NCBI GenBank assembly: GCA_020848435.1
Contig: JADLAC010000054.1
Location: forward strand, 25,588 to 89,587
Length of the DNA stretch: 64,000 nucleotides
Reading direction: 5' to 3'
DNA from: Burkholderiales bacterium
GTDB lineage: Bacteria; Pseudomonadota; Gammaproteobacteria; Burkholderiales; WYBJ01
This document shows, piece by piece, positions 33,130 to 41,846 of this stretch. The stretch's first letter is position 1; every line of letters begins with the position of its first letter. Both the position numbers and the translations under genes were made by a program. Below the pieces are notes generated by a model that saw only the letters and a list, made by a program, of their open reading frames with translations, had not been told where the DNA came from and did not search any database.

Positions 33130-33753
33130 ATGTCAAAGGTTTCGATGAAGAAGTTGGTTTGCGCGGCGGCGATTGCCGGCGTGTCGTCCGTCGGAACTGC
33201 CGCCGCGCCGCCGATCGATCTGGGCACAGTGACGTTGGACGTGGCTACGGTCTTCAACGGCACGATTGCCAATGGTCAATTCCAAGACCTTTATGCCTTC
33301 ACCCTGCCTGCGAACGGCGGCTCCGCCTACAGCGCGCACAATCTTCCGATCACGATCAACTTCCCGCCTCCGTTCGGTGGGTCCGGCACCTTGAACGTGT
33401 TGTTGACCACGCTCACGCTGTTTTCGAATCCCGACGGCGTCACGACTGGGACAAGCGGTGACGAGGCGGTGATCAAGGCAGTGAATTCGAGCGACCCCGG
33501 CATGAGCTCGAATGCGATCAGCTTCAACCTGGGGCCGAACCTGGCAGCCGGCCCGATGTTCTTGAGCGTGATTGGCCTGGCGAATGGCTCGCTCGGCGGA
33601 ACTTATGCCGGCACGATACTCGCCGTGAGCCCGGTGCCGGAGCCCGAGGTGTGGGCCATGATGCTGGTCGGCGCGGGGCTGGTCGGCTTCCGCTTGCGCC
33701 ACCAGAGCAAACGCAACAAGAGCAAACGCATTTCGGCCGCCCGCATCGGCTAA
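33130..33753 (+). CDS. PEP-CTERM protein with FxDxY-type motif
   Basis: Secreted protein of 207 aa. Signal peptide about 1-25 (KKLVCAAAIAGVSSVGTAAA), a region FQDLYAFTLP near residue 57 resembling the FxDxF subgroup of PEP-CTERM proteins, and a C-terminal signal PVPEPEVWAMMLVGAGLVGF followed by a basic stretch. The basic tail (about 25 residues with many Lys/Arg) is longer than the few residues usually seen. Purine-rich GAGAGGG precedes the ATG. It lies directly upstream of the exopolysaccharide operon and ends before a 16-bp perfect hairpin. Confidence 0.88.
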   Translation: MSKVSMKKLVCAAAIAGVSSVGTAAAPPIDLGTVTLDVATVFNGTIANGQFQDLYAFTLPANGGSAYSAHNLPITINFPPPFGGSGTLNVLLTTLTLFSNPDGVTTGTSGDEAVIKAVNSSDPGMSSNAISFNLGPNLAAGPMFLSVIGLANGSLGGTYAGTILAVSPVPEPEVWAMMLVGAGLVGFRLRHQSKRNKSKRISAARIG

Positions 33754-33788
33754 CAGGCTGGCATACGCGGGCAGCCGCACGGGGCGAC

Positions 33789-33830
33789 AAACTGGGCTGT
33801 CGGCCTAACGCCGACAGCCCAGTTTCGTTT
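33789..33830 (+). terminator. Strong hairpin terminator between PEP-CTERM gene and EPS operon
   Basis: A perfect 16-bp stem: 33789-33804 pairs with 33810-33825 across the 5-base loop CTAAC; the right arm ends in TTT and continues CGTTT. With AAA at the left foot it could act on both strands. It separates the upstream gene from the eps operon. Confidence 0.8.
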
Positions 33831-34020
33831 CTGTACCGGTAAACATGTCCGCGCTCGCGAAAAATTTTCGCTTGGGCGGATCGCGGTCATCGACGCTGAT
33901 GCATGACGATATACTGGTGACGGGAGCAAACCCGAGACGGCGTCCGCGGTCAGCATCGCGTCAGGCACTCTAATTGCTCACCACTCCAAGTTCAAGCCAG
34001 CCGACGGATATCGAAGCGCC

Positions 34021-35478
34021 GTGGAAGCAAAAGAGCTGCCGCTGTTGAACGCGCCTGCGAGACTGATTCGGGGTGCGGCGAGCACACGGATGCCGGCAGG
34101 GGTCGAAACGCCCCTTACGGCGCTGGTCAACAGCTTGCTCCATCCTCTGCTTGCCACGGCGACGCTGGTGGTCTGCGTCTATGCCTACGGCGAGCACTTC
34201 ACGGGGCATTACCTGATCCTTACGGTGCTCACGTTCTTCATCTCGTCGCAGGTGTTCGACGAGATCGACATTCTGGTACCTTGGAGCTCTTTTCACCTCA
34301 CGCGGCTGATTCGCGGCATCGTCGTCGGTTGGGCGATCGTCGCCGCCATACTGCTTTTCCTGGGTTACGCAACCCAGCTCACCGGCAACTTCGAGCAGGA
34401 AGTCATTTTGACCTGGTTCGCGGCGACGCCCGTCGTGCTGCTCGCCGGAACGAAGGTGGCGCGGTCACTCGTGCGGCGAGCCGTGGTGAGCGGCGTCATC
34501 GCCCGCTCGGCGGTGGTCGTGGGCGCGAACGAGCTGGGGCGCGAGCTCGCCGCCCGCCTGCGGCGTGATCTCTATTCCGGCATCAGCGTGCGCGGCTATT
34601 TCGACGACCGCAAGTCCGAGCGGCTGGCCGGGCTGGATCCAGCCGAGGTCTTGGGAAAGGTCGCCGATGCACCGGATTTCGTCAAGCGTAACGGGATCGA
34701 CTGCGTGTATATCGCCCTTCCCATAGCCGCGCAGCCGCGCATCATCGCGCTCATCAATGCGCTGCGCGACAGCACCGCCTCGGTATACTTCGTGCCCCAC
34801 TTGTTCGTCTTCGACCTGATCCAGGCGCGGGTCGATTCGATCAGCGGCATCCCGGTGGTGGCGGTCTGCGAAACACCGATCTTCGGCGTGAATGCCGTCG
34901 TCAAGCGAGTGTTCGACCTGGCCATGGCAAGCCTGATCCTCGCGGCGATTTGGCCATTGATGATGGTGATCGCTGCCGGCGTCAAGTTGAGCTCGCCGGG
35001 GCCGGCTCTTTTCAAGCAGCGCCGCTACGGGCTCGGCGGCGAAGAAATCATGGTCTACAAATTTCGAACCATGACCGTACAGGAAGACGGCCCAATGGTC
35101 GTCCAGGCGAGCAAGCAGGACAAGCGCGTCACGCGTTACGGTGCCTTCTTGCGTCGTACCTCGCTCGATGAGCTGCCGCAATTCTTCAACGTGCTGGGCG
35201 GCAGCATGAGCATCGTGGGCCCCCGTCCTCACGCCATAGCGCATAACGAACAGTATCGCAAGCTCATCGACGGCTACATGATCAGGCACAAGGTGAAACC
35301 GGGCATAACGGGCTGGGCCCAGGTAAACGGTTTCCGCGGCGAAACCCAGACGGTGGACAAGATGCGCAAGCGCATCGAGTACGACCTCGATTATCTGCGC
35401 AACTGGTCGGTCTCGCTGGACATGTGGATCATGGTCAAGACGCTGGTGACGGTGTTGAGGGATCGCAACGCGTACTAG
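34021..35478 (+). CDS. Undecaprenyl-phosphate hexose phosphotransferase (exosortase-associated, WcaJ-like)
   Basis: Membrane enzyme that starts repeat-unit assembly by moving a sugar-1-phosphate (probably glucose) onto undecaprenyl phosphate. 485 aa from a GTG. Four or five N-terminal membrane helices (about 40-145), a CoA-binding-like soluble domain (about 145-280), one more helix (about 300-320), then the catalytic Bac_transf domain with FKQRRYGLGG, YKFRTM, RRTSLDELPQFFNVL and GPRPHA. This architecture is the WcaJ/exosortase-associated group. Upstream at 33857-33871 is the palindrome GCGAAAAATTTTCGC and at 33910-33915 a TATACT that may be the operon -10. Confidence 0.93.
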   Translation: MEAKELPLLNAPARLIRGAASTRMPAGVETPLTALVNSLLHPLLATATLVVCVYAYGEHFTGHYLILTVLTFFISSQVFDEIDILVPWSSFHLTRLIRGIVVGWAIVAAILLFLGYATQLTGNFEQEVILTWFAATPVVLLAGTKVARSLVRRAVVSGVIARSAVVVGANELGRELAARLRRDLYSGISVRGYFDDRKSERLAGLDPAEVLGKVADAPDFVKRNGIDCVYIALPIAAQPRIIALINALRDSTASVYFVPHLFVFDLIQARVDSISGIPVVAVCETPIFGVNAVVKRVFDLAMASLILAAIWPLMMVIAAGVKLSSPGPALFKQRRYGLGGEEIMVYKFRTMTVQEDGPMVVQASKQDKRVTRYGAFLRRTSLDELPQFFNVLGGSMSIVGPRPHAIAHNEQYRKLIDGYMIRHKVKPGITGWAQVNGFRGETQTVDKMRKRIEYDLDYLRNWSVSLDMWIMVKTLVTVLRDRNAY

Positions 35479-35706
35479 CGGCCATCGTTGGGCCGGAACA
35501 AAGCCGAGGTGGGCGAGGGTTTCTGCGGCCGACCACGGGCTTGCGGAAACGTCGCGTCGAATCCGCCTTGCCGTTACAGCAGGGTTTCGAGTGTATTCGC
35601 CGCCCGGGATGCGGCCACATGGAGCGTTTACCTCGGCAGGGAGCGGCGCCCCCGCCTTTAAGTATCGGTATATCATAGCGTTGGGTCCTAGCCGAGAAAG
35701 CTTCAG

Positions 35707-36654
35707 ATGAATTCGAAACGGAACCGTAGCATCGCAATACTTTTCGTGCTCGCGCTGGTTGGCGGGTGCGGTGGCGAATCCACGGACAAGCCCGCCAGCC
35801 AGACCGCCGCGAAGGTGAACGGTGACGAAGTTACGGTGCATCAAATCAACGCGGAGCTGTTGCGTGTGGGAGGCGGAAACCCACCGCAGGGGGCGAACGC
35901 GGAAGCCGTAGGCAAGCGAATCCTGGAAGGTCTCATCGATCAGACCTTGCTCGTGCAGGAAGCCAAGGAAGCAAAGCTCGACCGCGACCCGCAGGTGTTG
36001 CAGCTACTGGAAGCCAATCGCCGCCAGATTCTCGCCCAGGCTTACATCGATCGGCAGGCGGCAGCCTCGCCGCCCACCCCGGACGAGATCAAGGAGTTCT
36101 TCGCCAAGAACCCGGATTTGTTCGAGCGCCGCCGGGTATACGCCTTCCGCGAGTTTCTGTTCGAACGCGCCAACTTCACCGACGCGCTGCGCGACCAACT
36201 CAATGAGGCGAAGAGTCCCGCGGACGTGTCCAAGATTCTCAATGCTGCCGGCATACGCTACCGGGAAACCAACAGCCGCCGCCCCGCGGAGGCGCTTCCT
36301 ATCGAGGCCTTGCCGCGGATAGCCAAGATGAACAAGGGAGACACATTGGCCTTTACGGATCAGAACCTGGCCAACGTGTTGATGTTGATCGATTACGCGG
36401 AGCAGCCCGTGGCGCTGGAGCGCGCGACGCCGGCGATCCAGCAGTTCCTCGTCAACCAGAAGAAGCGCGAGCTGGCGCAGACCAAGGTCAAGGACCTGCG
36501 TGCGAAGGGCAAGATCGAATACGTAGGCAACTACGCCAAGGTCGAAGCAGACGCGAAGTCAGCCGAGGTCAAGCCGAATACCGCCGCGACCGCGCCGGCC
36601 GAAGCCAAGAAGGACGATCACGTGGAAAAGGGTTTACAGGGCTTGCGGCGCTGA
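35707..36654 (+). CDS. epsD: EpsD-family peptidyl-prolyl isomerase lipoprotein
   Basis: 315 aa. The N-terminal signal ends in the lipobox VGGC (Cys21), indicating a lipoprotein. The rest is SurA/PpiC-like: LEGLIDQTLLVQEAKEAKLD near residue 77, then a helical chaperone part. The PpiC catalytic core looks degenerate, as is usual in the EpsD family. The tail is rich in Lys, Ala and Glu. It sits between the initiating transferase and the export protein, as in the Methylobacillus methanolan cluster where EpsD was named. A 228-base gap precedes it, with no gene. Confidence 0.87.
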   Translation: MNSKRNRSIAILFVLALVGGCGGESTDKPASQTAAKVNGDEVTVHQINAELLRVGGGNPPQGANAEAVGKRILEGLIDQTLLVQEAKEAKLDRDPQVLQLLEANRRQILAQAYIDRQAAASPPTPDEIKEFFAKNPDLFERRRVYAFREFLFERANFTDALRDQLNEAKSPADVSKILNAAGIRYRETNSRRPAEALPIEALPRIAKMNKGDTLAFTDQNLANVLMLIDYAEQPVALERATPAIQQFLVNQKKRELAQTKVKDLRAKGKIEYVGNYAKVEADAKSAEVKPNTAATAPAEAKKDDHVEKGLQGLRR

Positions 36655-36894
36655 TGACCGCCGTATTCAACGGTCGGAGCGCCATCGAGGACCATGACGG
36701 CGGGATTCACCGCCAGGGAACGTGGACCGACGGCCGCATGCCGGGCCGGATTTTTGCACTGAGGCGTGCCGGGAGCAACAGCGCGTGATCATACGAGTCG
36801 CCATTGCGTTATCGGCCACGCGTGTCAGCGAGCGGCCGATGCCGATATGGCATCCGTGGCCGCGCGCAAACGGCACAACATCGGGAGACAAACG

Positions 36895-37701
36895 GTGAAA
36901 CGATCTGCTCTGTTATGGCTCATGTGGTTGAGCGCCGCGTTCCTGCCTCTCGCGGCGCATGCCCAACTCGGTAATGGCGAGTACAGGCTGGGACCGGGCG
37001 ACGTCGTGCGTATATCGGTCTATAACAATCCCGACCTCACCACCGAAGCGCAGGTCACGCAGCAAGGCCGCATCACTTTTCCCCTGATCGGCGAGATTCA
37101 AATCGGCGGTCTCGAGAAGGGACAGGCCGAGCAGATCATCGCGCGCAGGCTCGGCGAGGGTGGCTTCGTCGTCAAGCCGCAAGTCAACGTCCTGGTGCTG
37201 GGGTTCAAGAGCCAACAGATCTCGGTGCTCGGCCAGGTGAACAGGCCCGGCAAGTATCCGATCGAGCAGGCGAGCACGCTGGCCGACTTGTTGGCCATCG
37301 CCGGCGGTATTTCCCAGACGGGCGGCGATGTCATCACGCACATCACCAAGAGTGCCGACGGCAAGGCGGCAAAGCGCGACATCGACATCAACGATGCCTT
37401 GAAGAACGGCCAGATGGAGAAGAATTTCGCGGTGAGCAATGGCGATATCATATTCGTGCCGCGCGCGCCCCTGTTCTACATCTATGGCGAGGTGCAGCGA
37501 CCCGGCGCCTACCGTCTGGAGAAGGAAATGACCGTCATGCAGGCGCTTTCCGTCGGCGGCGGCCTCAATGTGCGCGGCACGGAACGCGGGATCCGCATCA
37601 ACCGCAACGTGGACAATGGCAAGGTCCAGACCATCGAAAGCGCGATGACCGACCTGGTCAAGGAGAACGACGTGATCCACGTCAAAGAGAGCTTGTTCTG
37701 A
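36895..37701 (+). CDS. epsE: Polysaccharide export protein EpsE (Wza family)
   Basis: Outer-membrane export component. 268 aa from a GTG preceded by GGGAGA. Signal peptide of about 24 residues ending AAHAQ; no lipobox cysteine, unlike E. coli Wza. The poly_export domain YRLGPGDVVRISVYNNPDL is at about residues 29-110, followed by SLBB-type domains (VLGQVNRPGKYPIEQASTLA and YGEVQRPGAYRLEKEMTVMQ). epsF follows after one base. A longer upstream in-frame extension has no signal character and was rejected. Confidence 0.93.
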   Translation: MKRSALLWLMWLSAAFLPLAAHAQLGNGEYRLGPGDVVRISVYNNPDLTTEAQVTQQGRITFPLIGEIQIGGLEKGQAEQIIARRLGEGGFVVKPQVNVLVLGFKSQQISVLGQVNRPGKYPIEQASTLADLLAIAGGISQTGGDVITHITKSADGKAAKRDIDINDALKNGQMEKNFAVSNGDIIFVPRAPLFYIYGEVQRPGAYRLEKEMTVMQALSVGGGLNVRGTERGIRINRNVDNGKVQTIESAMTDLVKENDVIHVKESLF

Positions 37702-37702
37702 C

Positions 37703-39109
37703 ATGAACCTACAACAATTCCTGCGTATTCTGCGCGCGCGCTGGCTGCTCATCCTCCTGACGCTTTCGATCGCTGTCGGCACGACGATCGCGGTGAGTCT
37801 GTTGCTGCCGCCGCGCTACACCGCGACCGCGACCGTGGTGGTGGACATCAAGGGGATCGACCAGATTTCCGGCATGCTGCTGCCGATGTTGCCGATGAGC
37901 GGCTACCTCGCCACGCAAGTCGACATCATCCAGAGCCACAACGTCGCGCGCCGGGCAGTGGACCTGCTGAAGCTCGCCGACAATCCGGCGGCGAAGGAGA
38001 TGTACTACAAGGATACGGGCGGTAAAGGGAACATGCGCGACTGGCTCGCGGACCTGCTCTTGAAGTACCTCAAGGTGGAGCCGTCGCGCGAGAGCAGCGT
38101 CATCAATATCGGTTACACGGGAAACGATCCGCGCTTCGCGGCCGCGGTCGCCAATGCCATCGTTCAAAGCTACATCCAGACCAATCTCGACTTGAAGGTC
38201 GCTCCTGCCCGGCAGACCAATACTTTCTTCAACGAGCAGATCAAGACGCTGAAGGACAATCTCGAAAAGGCGCAAGCGAACCTGTCCGCGTATCAACGCG
38301 AGCACGGCATCATCGCCACTGATGAGCGCCTGGACGTCGAGAACAACCGCCTGAACGATCTCTCGTCCCAACTCGTCGCTTTGCAGGCGCAAACCTACGA
38401 TGCGACAACGCGCCAGCGCCAGGTCCAGGAGTTCGTCGCACGAGGCCAGGTGCCCGATACGCTGCCCGACGTGCTGAGCAACCCTGTGATCCAGGGCCTC
38501 AAGGCGAGCTTGACCCAGTTGGAAGCCAAGCAGAACGAGCTCACCAGCAAGCTAGGGAAGAACCATCCGTCCTACCAGGCAGTGGTGGCCGAGATCGACG
38601 GCGTCAAGCGTCAACTGATCGCCGAAATGAAGACGATCAGCACCACGCTGGGCAACGCCGCCAGCCTCGCCCAGAAACGCGAGGACCAGGTGAGAGGCTC
38701 GCTCGGGGCGCAGCGCGCGAAGGTGCTGCAGATGAAGAAGGTGAGAGACGACCTGACCGTGCTGATGCGCGAAGTGGACAACGCCCAGCGCGCGTACGAT
38801 GGTGCGCAAGGCCGGATGACGCAAACCAAGCTCGAGAGCCAGACGACCCAGACCAACATCATGGTGATCAACGAGGCGATAGAGCCCATCGAGCCGTCGA
38901 GTCCCAGGCTCATATTGAATACCGCGCTGGCGCTGATTCTCGGCTCGATGCTCGCCGTGGGCGTCGCGCTGTTGCGCGAGATGTCCGATCGCATCGTGCG
39001 ATCCGATGCGGACTTGTCGGAAACGCTCGGCGTCCCGGTGTTGGGCGCTCTCGGCAGCGAGAAGCGACCGCGTCGCCGCAGGATTGCCGTCGCGCCGAGC
39101 GGCGCTTAA
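37703..39109 (+). CDS. epsF: Chain-length determinant protein EpsF (Wzz family)
   Basis: Inner-membrane polysaccharide co-polymerase, 468 aa. An N-terminal helix (about 14-34, WLLILLTLSIAVGTTIAV) and a C-terminal helix (about 413-433, TALALILGSMLAVGVALL) enclose a long periplasmic coiled-coil region (about 165-370, rich in Gln, Lys, Leu), the classical Wzz layout. The C-terminal cytoplasmic tail is short and does not carry the kinase, which is encoded separately by the next gene. Spacing to epsE is 1 base and to epsG 11 bases. Confidence 0.92.
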   Translation: MNLQQFLRILRARWLLILLTLSIAVGTTIAVSLLLPPRYTATATVVVDIKGIDQISGMLLPMLPMSGYLATQVDIIQSHNVARRAVDLLKLADNPAAKEMYYKDTGGKGNMRDWLADLLLKYLKVEPSRESSVINIGYTGNDPRFAAAVANAIVQSYIQTNLDLKVAPARQTNTFFNEQIKTLKDNLEKAQANLSAYQREHGIIATDERLDVENNRLNDLSSQLVALQAQTYDATTRQRQVQEFVARGQVPDTLPDVLSNPVIQGLKASLTQLEAKQNELTSKLGKNHPSYQAVVAEIDGVKRQLIAEMKTISTTLGNAASLAQKREDQVRGSLGAQRAKVLQMKKVRDDLTVLMREVDNAQRAYDGAQGRMTQTKLESQTTQTNIMVINEAIEPIEPSSPRLILNTALALILGSMLAVGVALLREMSDRIVRSDADLSETLGVPVLGALGSEKRPRRRRIAVAPSGA

Positions 39110-39120
39110 AAGGGGAAGGC

Positions 39121-40005
39121 ATGAGCAGCGTGATAGAGCGGCTAGGCGAATCGCAGTCCGTCCAAACCTGGCACGCCGCGGATCGCTCCATCGGGAGAAT
39201 TCTTCTCGATGCGGGCAAGCTGAAAGCGGGCGACGCGGAACGCGCACTGCGCTTGGCCAAGGAGAAGTCGATCCGTTTCGGCGAAGCCTGCCTCCAGCTC
39301 AAGCTCGTGACCCAGGCGGATATCGATAGCGCGTTGTCGCGACAGTTCGATTATCCCTACCTGCACCCGGGCGAAGCCAATCTGAGCGATGAGCTGGTCG
39401 CGGCATACCACCCGTTCATCACCCAGGTGGAAGAGCTGCGCGCGCTGCGCACGCAATTGCTGTTACGCTGGTTCAGCGCCGATCGGCGGGTGCTCGCGAT
39501 CGCGAGCCCGGCGCGAGGCGACGGCCGCACCTATCTCGCCGCCAACCTTGCGATCGTATTCTCGCAGCTCGGAGAAAAGACCCTGCTGATCGATGCGGAC
39601 ATGCGCAATCCGCGGCAACACAAGTTGTTCAAGCTCTCCAATCAGTATGGCTTGTCGGCGCTGCTGACCGGGCGCGTGGATACCAGCGCGATCGAGCGCG
39701 TCGGCCACTTCGCGAACCTGTCGGTGCTTCCCGCCGGGGCGACGCCGCCCAATCCGCTCGAGCTGGTCAGTCGACCGGAGTTCAAGGAATTGCTCGCGCA
39801 CGAAGCCACCAGCTTCGATGTCGTGCTCATCGATACGCCGGCGGCGGAATATTCGTCCGACGCGCAGGCGATCGCGGCGCGGGCAGGCGGCGCCCTGATT
39901 CTGGCGCGGCAAAATCGCTCGCGGCTGGACGCGGTGGGCAGGCTCACCGCGGAGATCCAAGGCACGAAAGCCGCGATCGTAGGCTGCGTCATCAATCACG
40001 TCTGA
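39121..40005 (+). CDS. epsG: Chain-length regulator EpsG, BY-kinase-like ATPase
   Basis: Cytoplasmic partner of EpsF, 294 aa. The first ~90 residues resemble the type II secretion GspE N-terminal domain (GRILLDAGKLKAGDAERALR). The MinD-like ATPase follows: Walker A region SPARGDGRT (129-137) has Arg136 where Lys is usual, Walker A' is LLIDADMRNP (155-164) and Walker B is VVLIDTPA. The C-terminus ends CVINHV without a tyrosine cluster, so autophosphorylation as in Wzc is doubtful. Arg in this position is, as far as I know, usual for EpsG. Confidence 0.88.
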   Translation: MSSVIERLGESQSVQTWHAADRSIGRILLDAGKLKAGDAERALRLAKEKSIRFGEACLQLKLVTQADIDSALSRQFDYPYLHPGEANLSDELVAAYHPFITQVEELRALRTQLLLRWFSADRRVLAIASPARGDGRTYLAANLAIVFSQLGEKTLLIDADMRNPRQHKLFKLSNQYGLSALLTGRVDTSAIERVGHFANLSVLPAGATPPNPLELVSRPEFKELLAHEATSFDVVLIDTPAAEYSSDAQAIAARAGGALILARQNRSRLDAVGRLTAEIQGTKAAIVGCVINHV

Positions 40006-40017
40006 CCGCGGCCGACA

Positions 40018-40953
40018 GTGAACTCCTCCACCACGTCAGGCGGCAGCGCCATCGACTCGGTCCTGCTCGATAAGGCCGAGACCTCCAGCGCCCCCAATTA
40101 TTGGGCGGCATGGTGGCCCGTGTTGCTCGGACTCGCGGTTCTGTACCTGCCGACCTACTACGATCTCGCCAATGGCCTTTGGAACCAGGAAGAACAGGCA
40201 CACGGACCGATCGTGTTGGCCGTCGCCCTGTACTTGGCGTGGCAGGGGCGGGGGACGCTGGTCTCGTTGCCGCAACACGGGGCCAGCGCAGTGCTCGGGT
40301 GGGTCCTTCTGGCGTGTGGACTCTTGCTCTACGCGCTCGGCCGCTCGCAGAGCATATTGCTGTTGGAAGTGGGCTCACAGATCCCGGTGATTCTCGGGGC
40401 GCTCCTGATCCTGGGCGGCCGGGCAGCGGCGCGGCAGATGTGGTTCCCGCTGTTCTTCCTGCTTTTCATGGTGCCGTTGCCGGGCATGCTGGTCGAGGCG
40501 CTGACGGGCCCGCTCAAGCACTACGTCTCGCTGATTGCGGAGCACGTCTTGTATGCGCTCGGTTATCCGATCGCACGCAGCGGGGTCGTGATCACCATCG
40601 GCCCTTACCAGCTCCTGGTCGCGGACGCGTGTTCCGGGCTGCATTCGATATTCACTTTGACCGCGATGGGCCTGCTCTACATCTACCTCATGGGGCATCA
40701 GAGCTGGCTCCGCAACGCAATCCTGATGGCTTGCATCCTGCCGATCGCATTCCTTTCCAACGTCGTGCGCGTCATGGCGCTCGTACTGATCACGTATCAC
40801 TTCGGCGATGAGGCCGGCCAGGGATTCCTGCACGACTTGTCCGGCATCGTTCTGTTCGTCGTCGGGTTGCTGTTTCTATTCGCGGTGGACAGCGTGCTCG
40901 GCTGGGGGCTGCGCGGTGGTGCCGAGCGTCGCACGCAGTCGGCCACGGCATGA
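40018..40953 (+). CDS. xrtB: Exosortase B (XrtB)
   Basis: Multi-span membrane transpeptidase expected to cleave PEP-CTERM signals. 311 aa from a GTG. About eight hydrophobic segments. The catalytic set is visible: Cys205 in VADACSGLHSIF, Arg251 in LSNVVRVMAL and His272 in FLHDLSG. EpsI is encoded as a separate downstream gene rather than fused, which together with epsDEFG points to the B type. Twelve bases separate it from epsG. Confidence 0.9.
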   Translation: MNSSTTSGGSAIDSVLLDKAETSSAPNYWAAWWPVLLGLAVLYLPTYYDLANGLWNQEEQAHGPIVLAVALYLAWQGRGTLVSLPQHGASAVLGWVLLACGLLLYALGRSQSILLLEVGSQIPVILGALLILGGRAAARQMWFPLFFLLFMVPLPGMLVEALTGPLKHYVSLIAEHVLYALGYPIARSGVVITIGPYQLLVADACSGLHSIFTLTAMGLLYIYLMGHQSWLRNAILMACILPIAFLSNVVRVMALVLITYHFGDEAGQGFLHDLSGIVLFVVGLLFLFAVDSVLGWGLRGGAERRTQSATA

Positions 40954-41052
40954 AGCGCTCGGTGACGTGCTGTTTCGGACAGCAGGTGTACGCCGGCGAG
41001 CCATCGATACCGGTGCGGATTGACTGTTTCCCCGGCAATTGGAGCGCGGTTC

Positions 41053-41742
41053 GTGTCCAAGTCAACTCTTAGCGCACGCCACATGGCAGTGGGTCTGGCA
41101 ATGCTCGCCGCGGCAGGGCTCGCACTGGCTTTGACGCCGCGCCAGCGCTTGGCGGAGTATGGGCCGAAAGTCGATTTGGAGACGATGGTGCCTGCCGAGT
41201 TCGGGCCGTGGCGCATCGACACCACGTTGGTGCCGCTGACGGTAAGCCCCGATGTGCAGGCGAAGCTCGACAAGATCTACAACCAGACGCTTACTCGCAC
41301 GTACCGCCGGGATAGCGGCGAGCGCATCATGCTGTCGATTGCGTACGGGTCGAATCAGGGGTCGGACGATTTTCAGGTGCATCGGCCCGAGTATTGTTAC
41401 GTGGCACAAGGATTCCAACTGAAAGCGATCACCGAAGGTGTCCTGACCGCATTGGGCAGCTCGATCCCCGTGCGCCGCCTCGAGGCCTACAAAGGGCCGC
41501 GTAATGAACCGATCACCTACTGGATCACGATCGGCGACCGCGCCACCCTGCCGGGATTCGGCAGGAAGCTCGCGCAACTGGGCTACGGACTGACCGGAAA
41601 GGTGCCCGACGGACTGCTGGTTCGAGTCTCCTCGATCCAGAACGACGCCAGCGGCGCTTATCAGCTCCAGGACCGATTCGTGGCCGACATGCTGGCCGTC
41701 ATGGAGCCCCAGAGCCGAGTGAAGCTCGTAGGTGCCCGCTGA
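41053..41742 (+). CDS. epsI: EpsI, exosortase-associated protein
   Basis: 229 aa with one N-terminal membrane helix (about 11-29, VGLAMLAAAGLALALT) and a periplasmic EpsI domain: MVPAEFGPWRIDTT, then LTRTYRRDSGERIMLSIAYG and the family motif VHRPEYCYVAQGF, containing the conserved Cys. Exact role unknown; always linked to exosortases. The GTG at 41053 has GGAG eight bases upstream; a TTG at 41020 would add 11 residues. Confidence 0.88.
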   Translation: MSKSTLSARHMAVGLAMLAAAGLALALTPRQRLAEYGPKVDLETMVPAEFGPWRIDTTLVPLTVSPDVQAKLDKIYNQTLTRTYRRDSGERIMLSIAYGSNQGSDDFQVHRPEYCYVAQGFQLKAITEGVLTALGSSIPVRRLEAYKGPRNEPITYWITIGDRATLPGFGRKLAQLGYGLTGKVPDGLLVRVSSIQNDASGAYQLQDRFVADMLAVMEPQSRVKLVGAR

Positions 41743-41846
41743 TCGCGTCCGGCGGGAAGCCGGCGCGCTTCGCGCCTGGCACCACGAATGTCCTCGGGCT
41801 GGTGATCCAGGCGGATTCGGATTGCCGAGTGCGCAGTCACGAAGAG

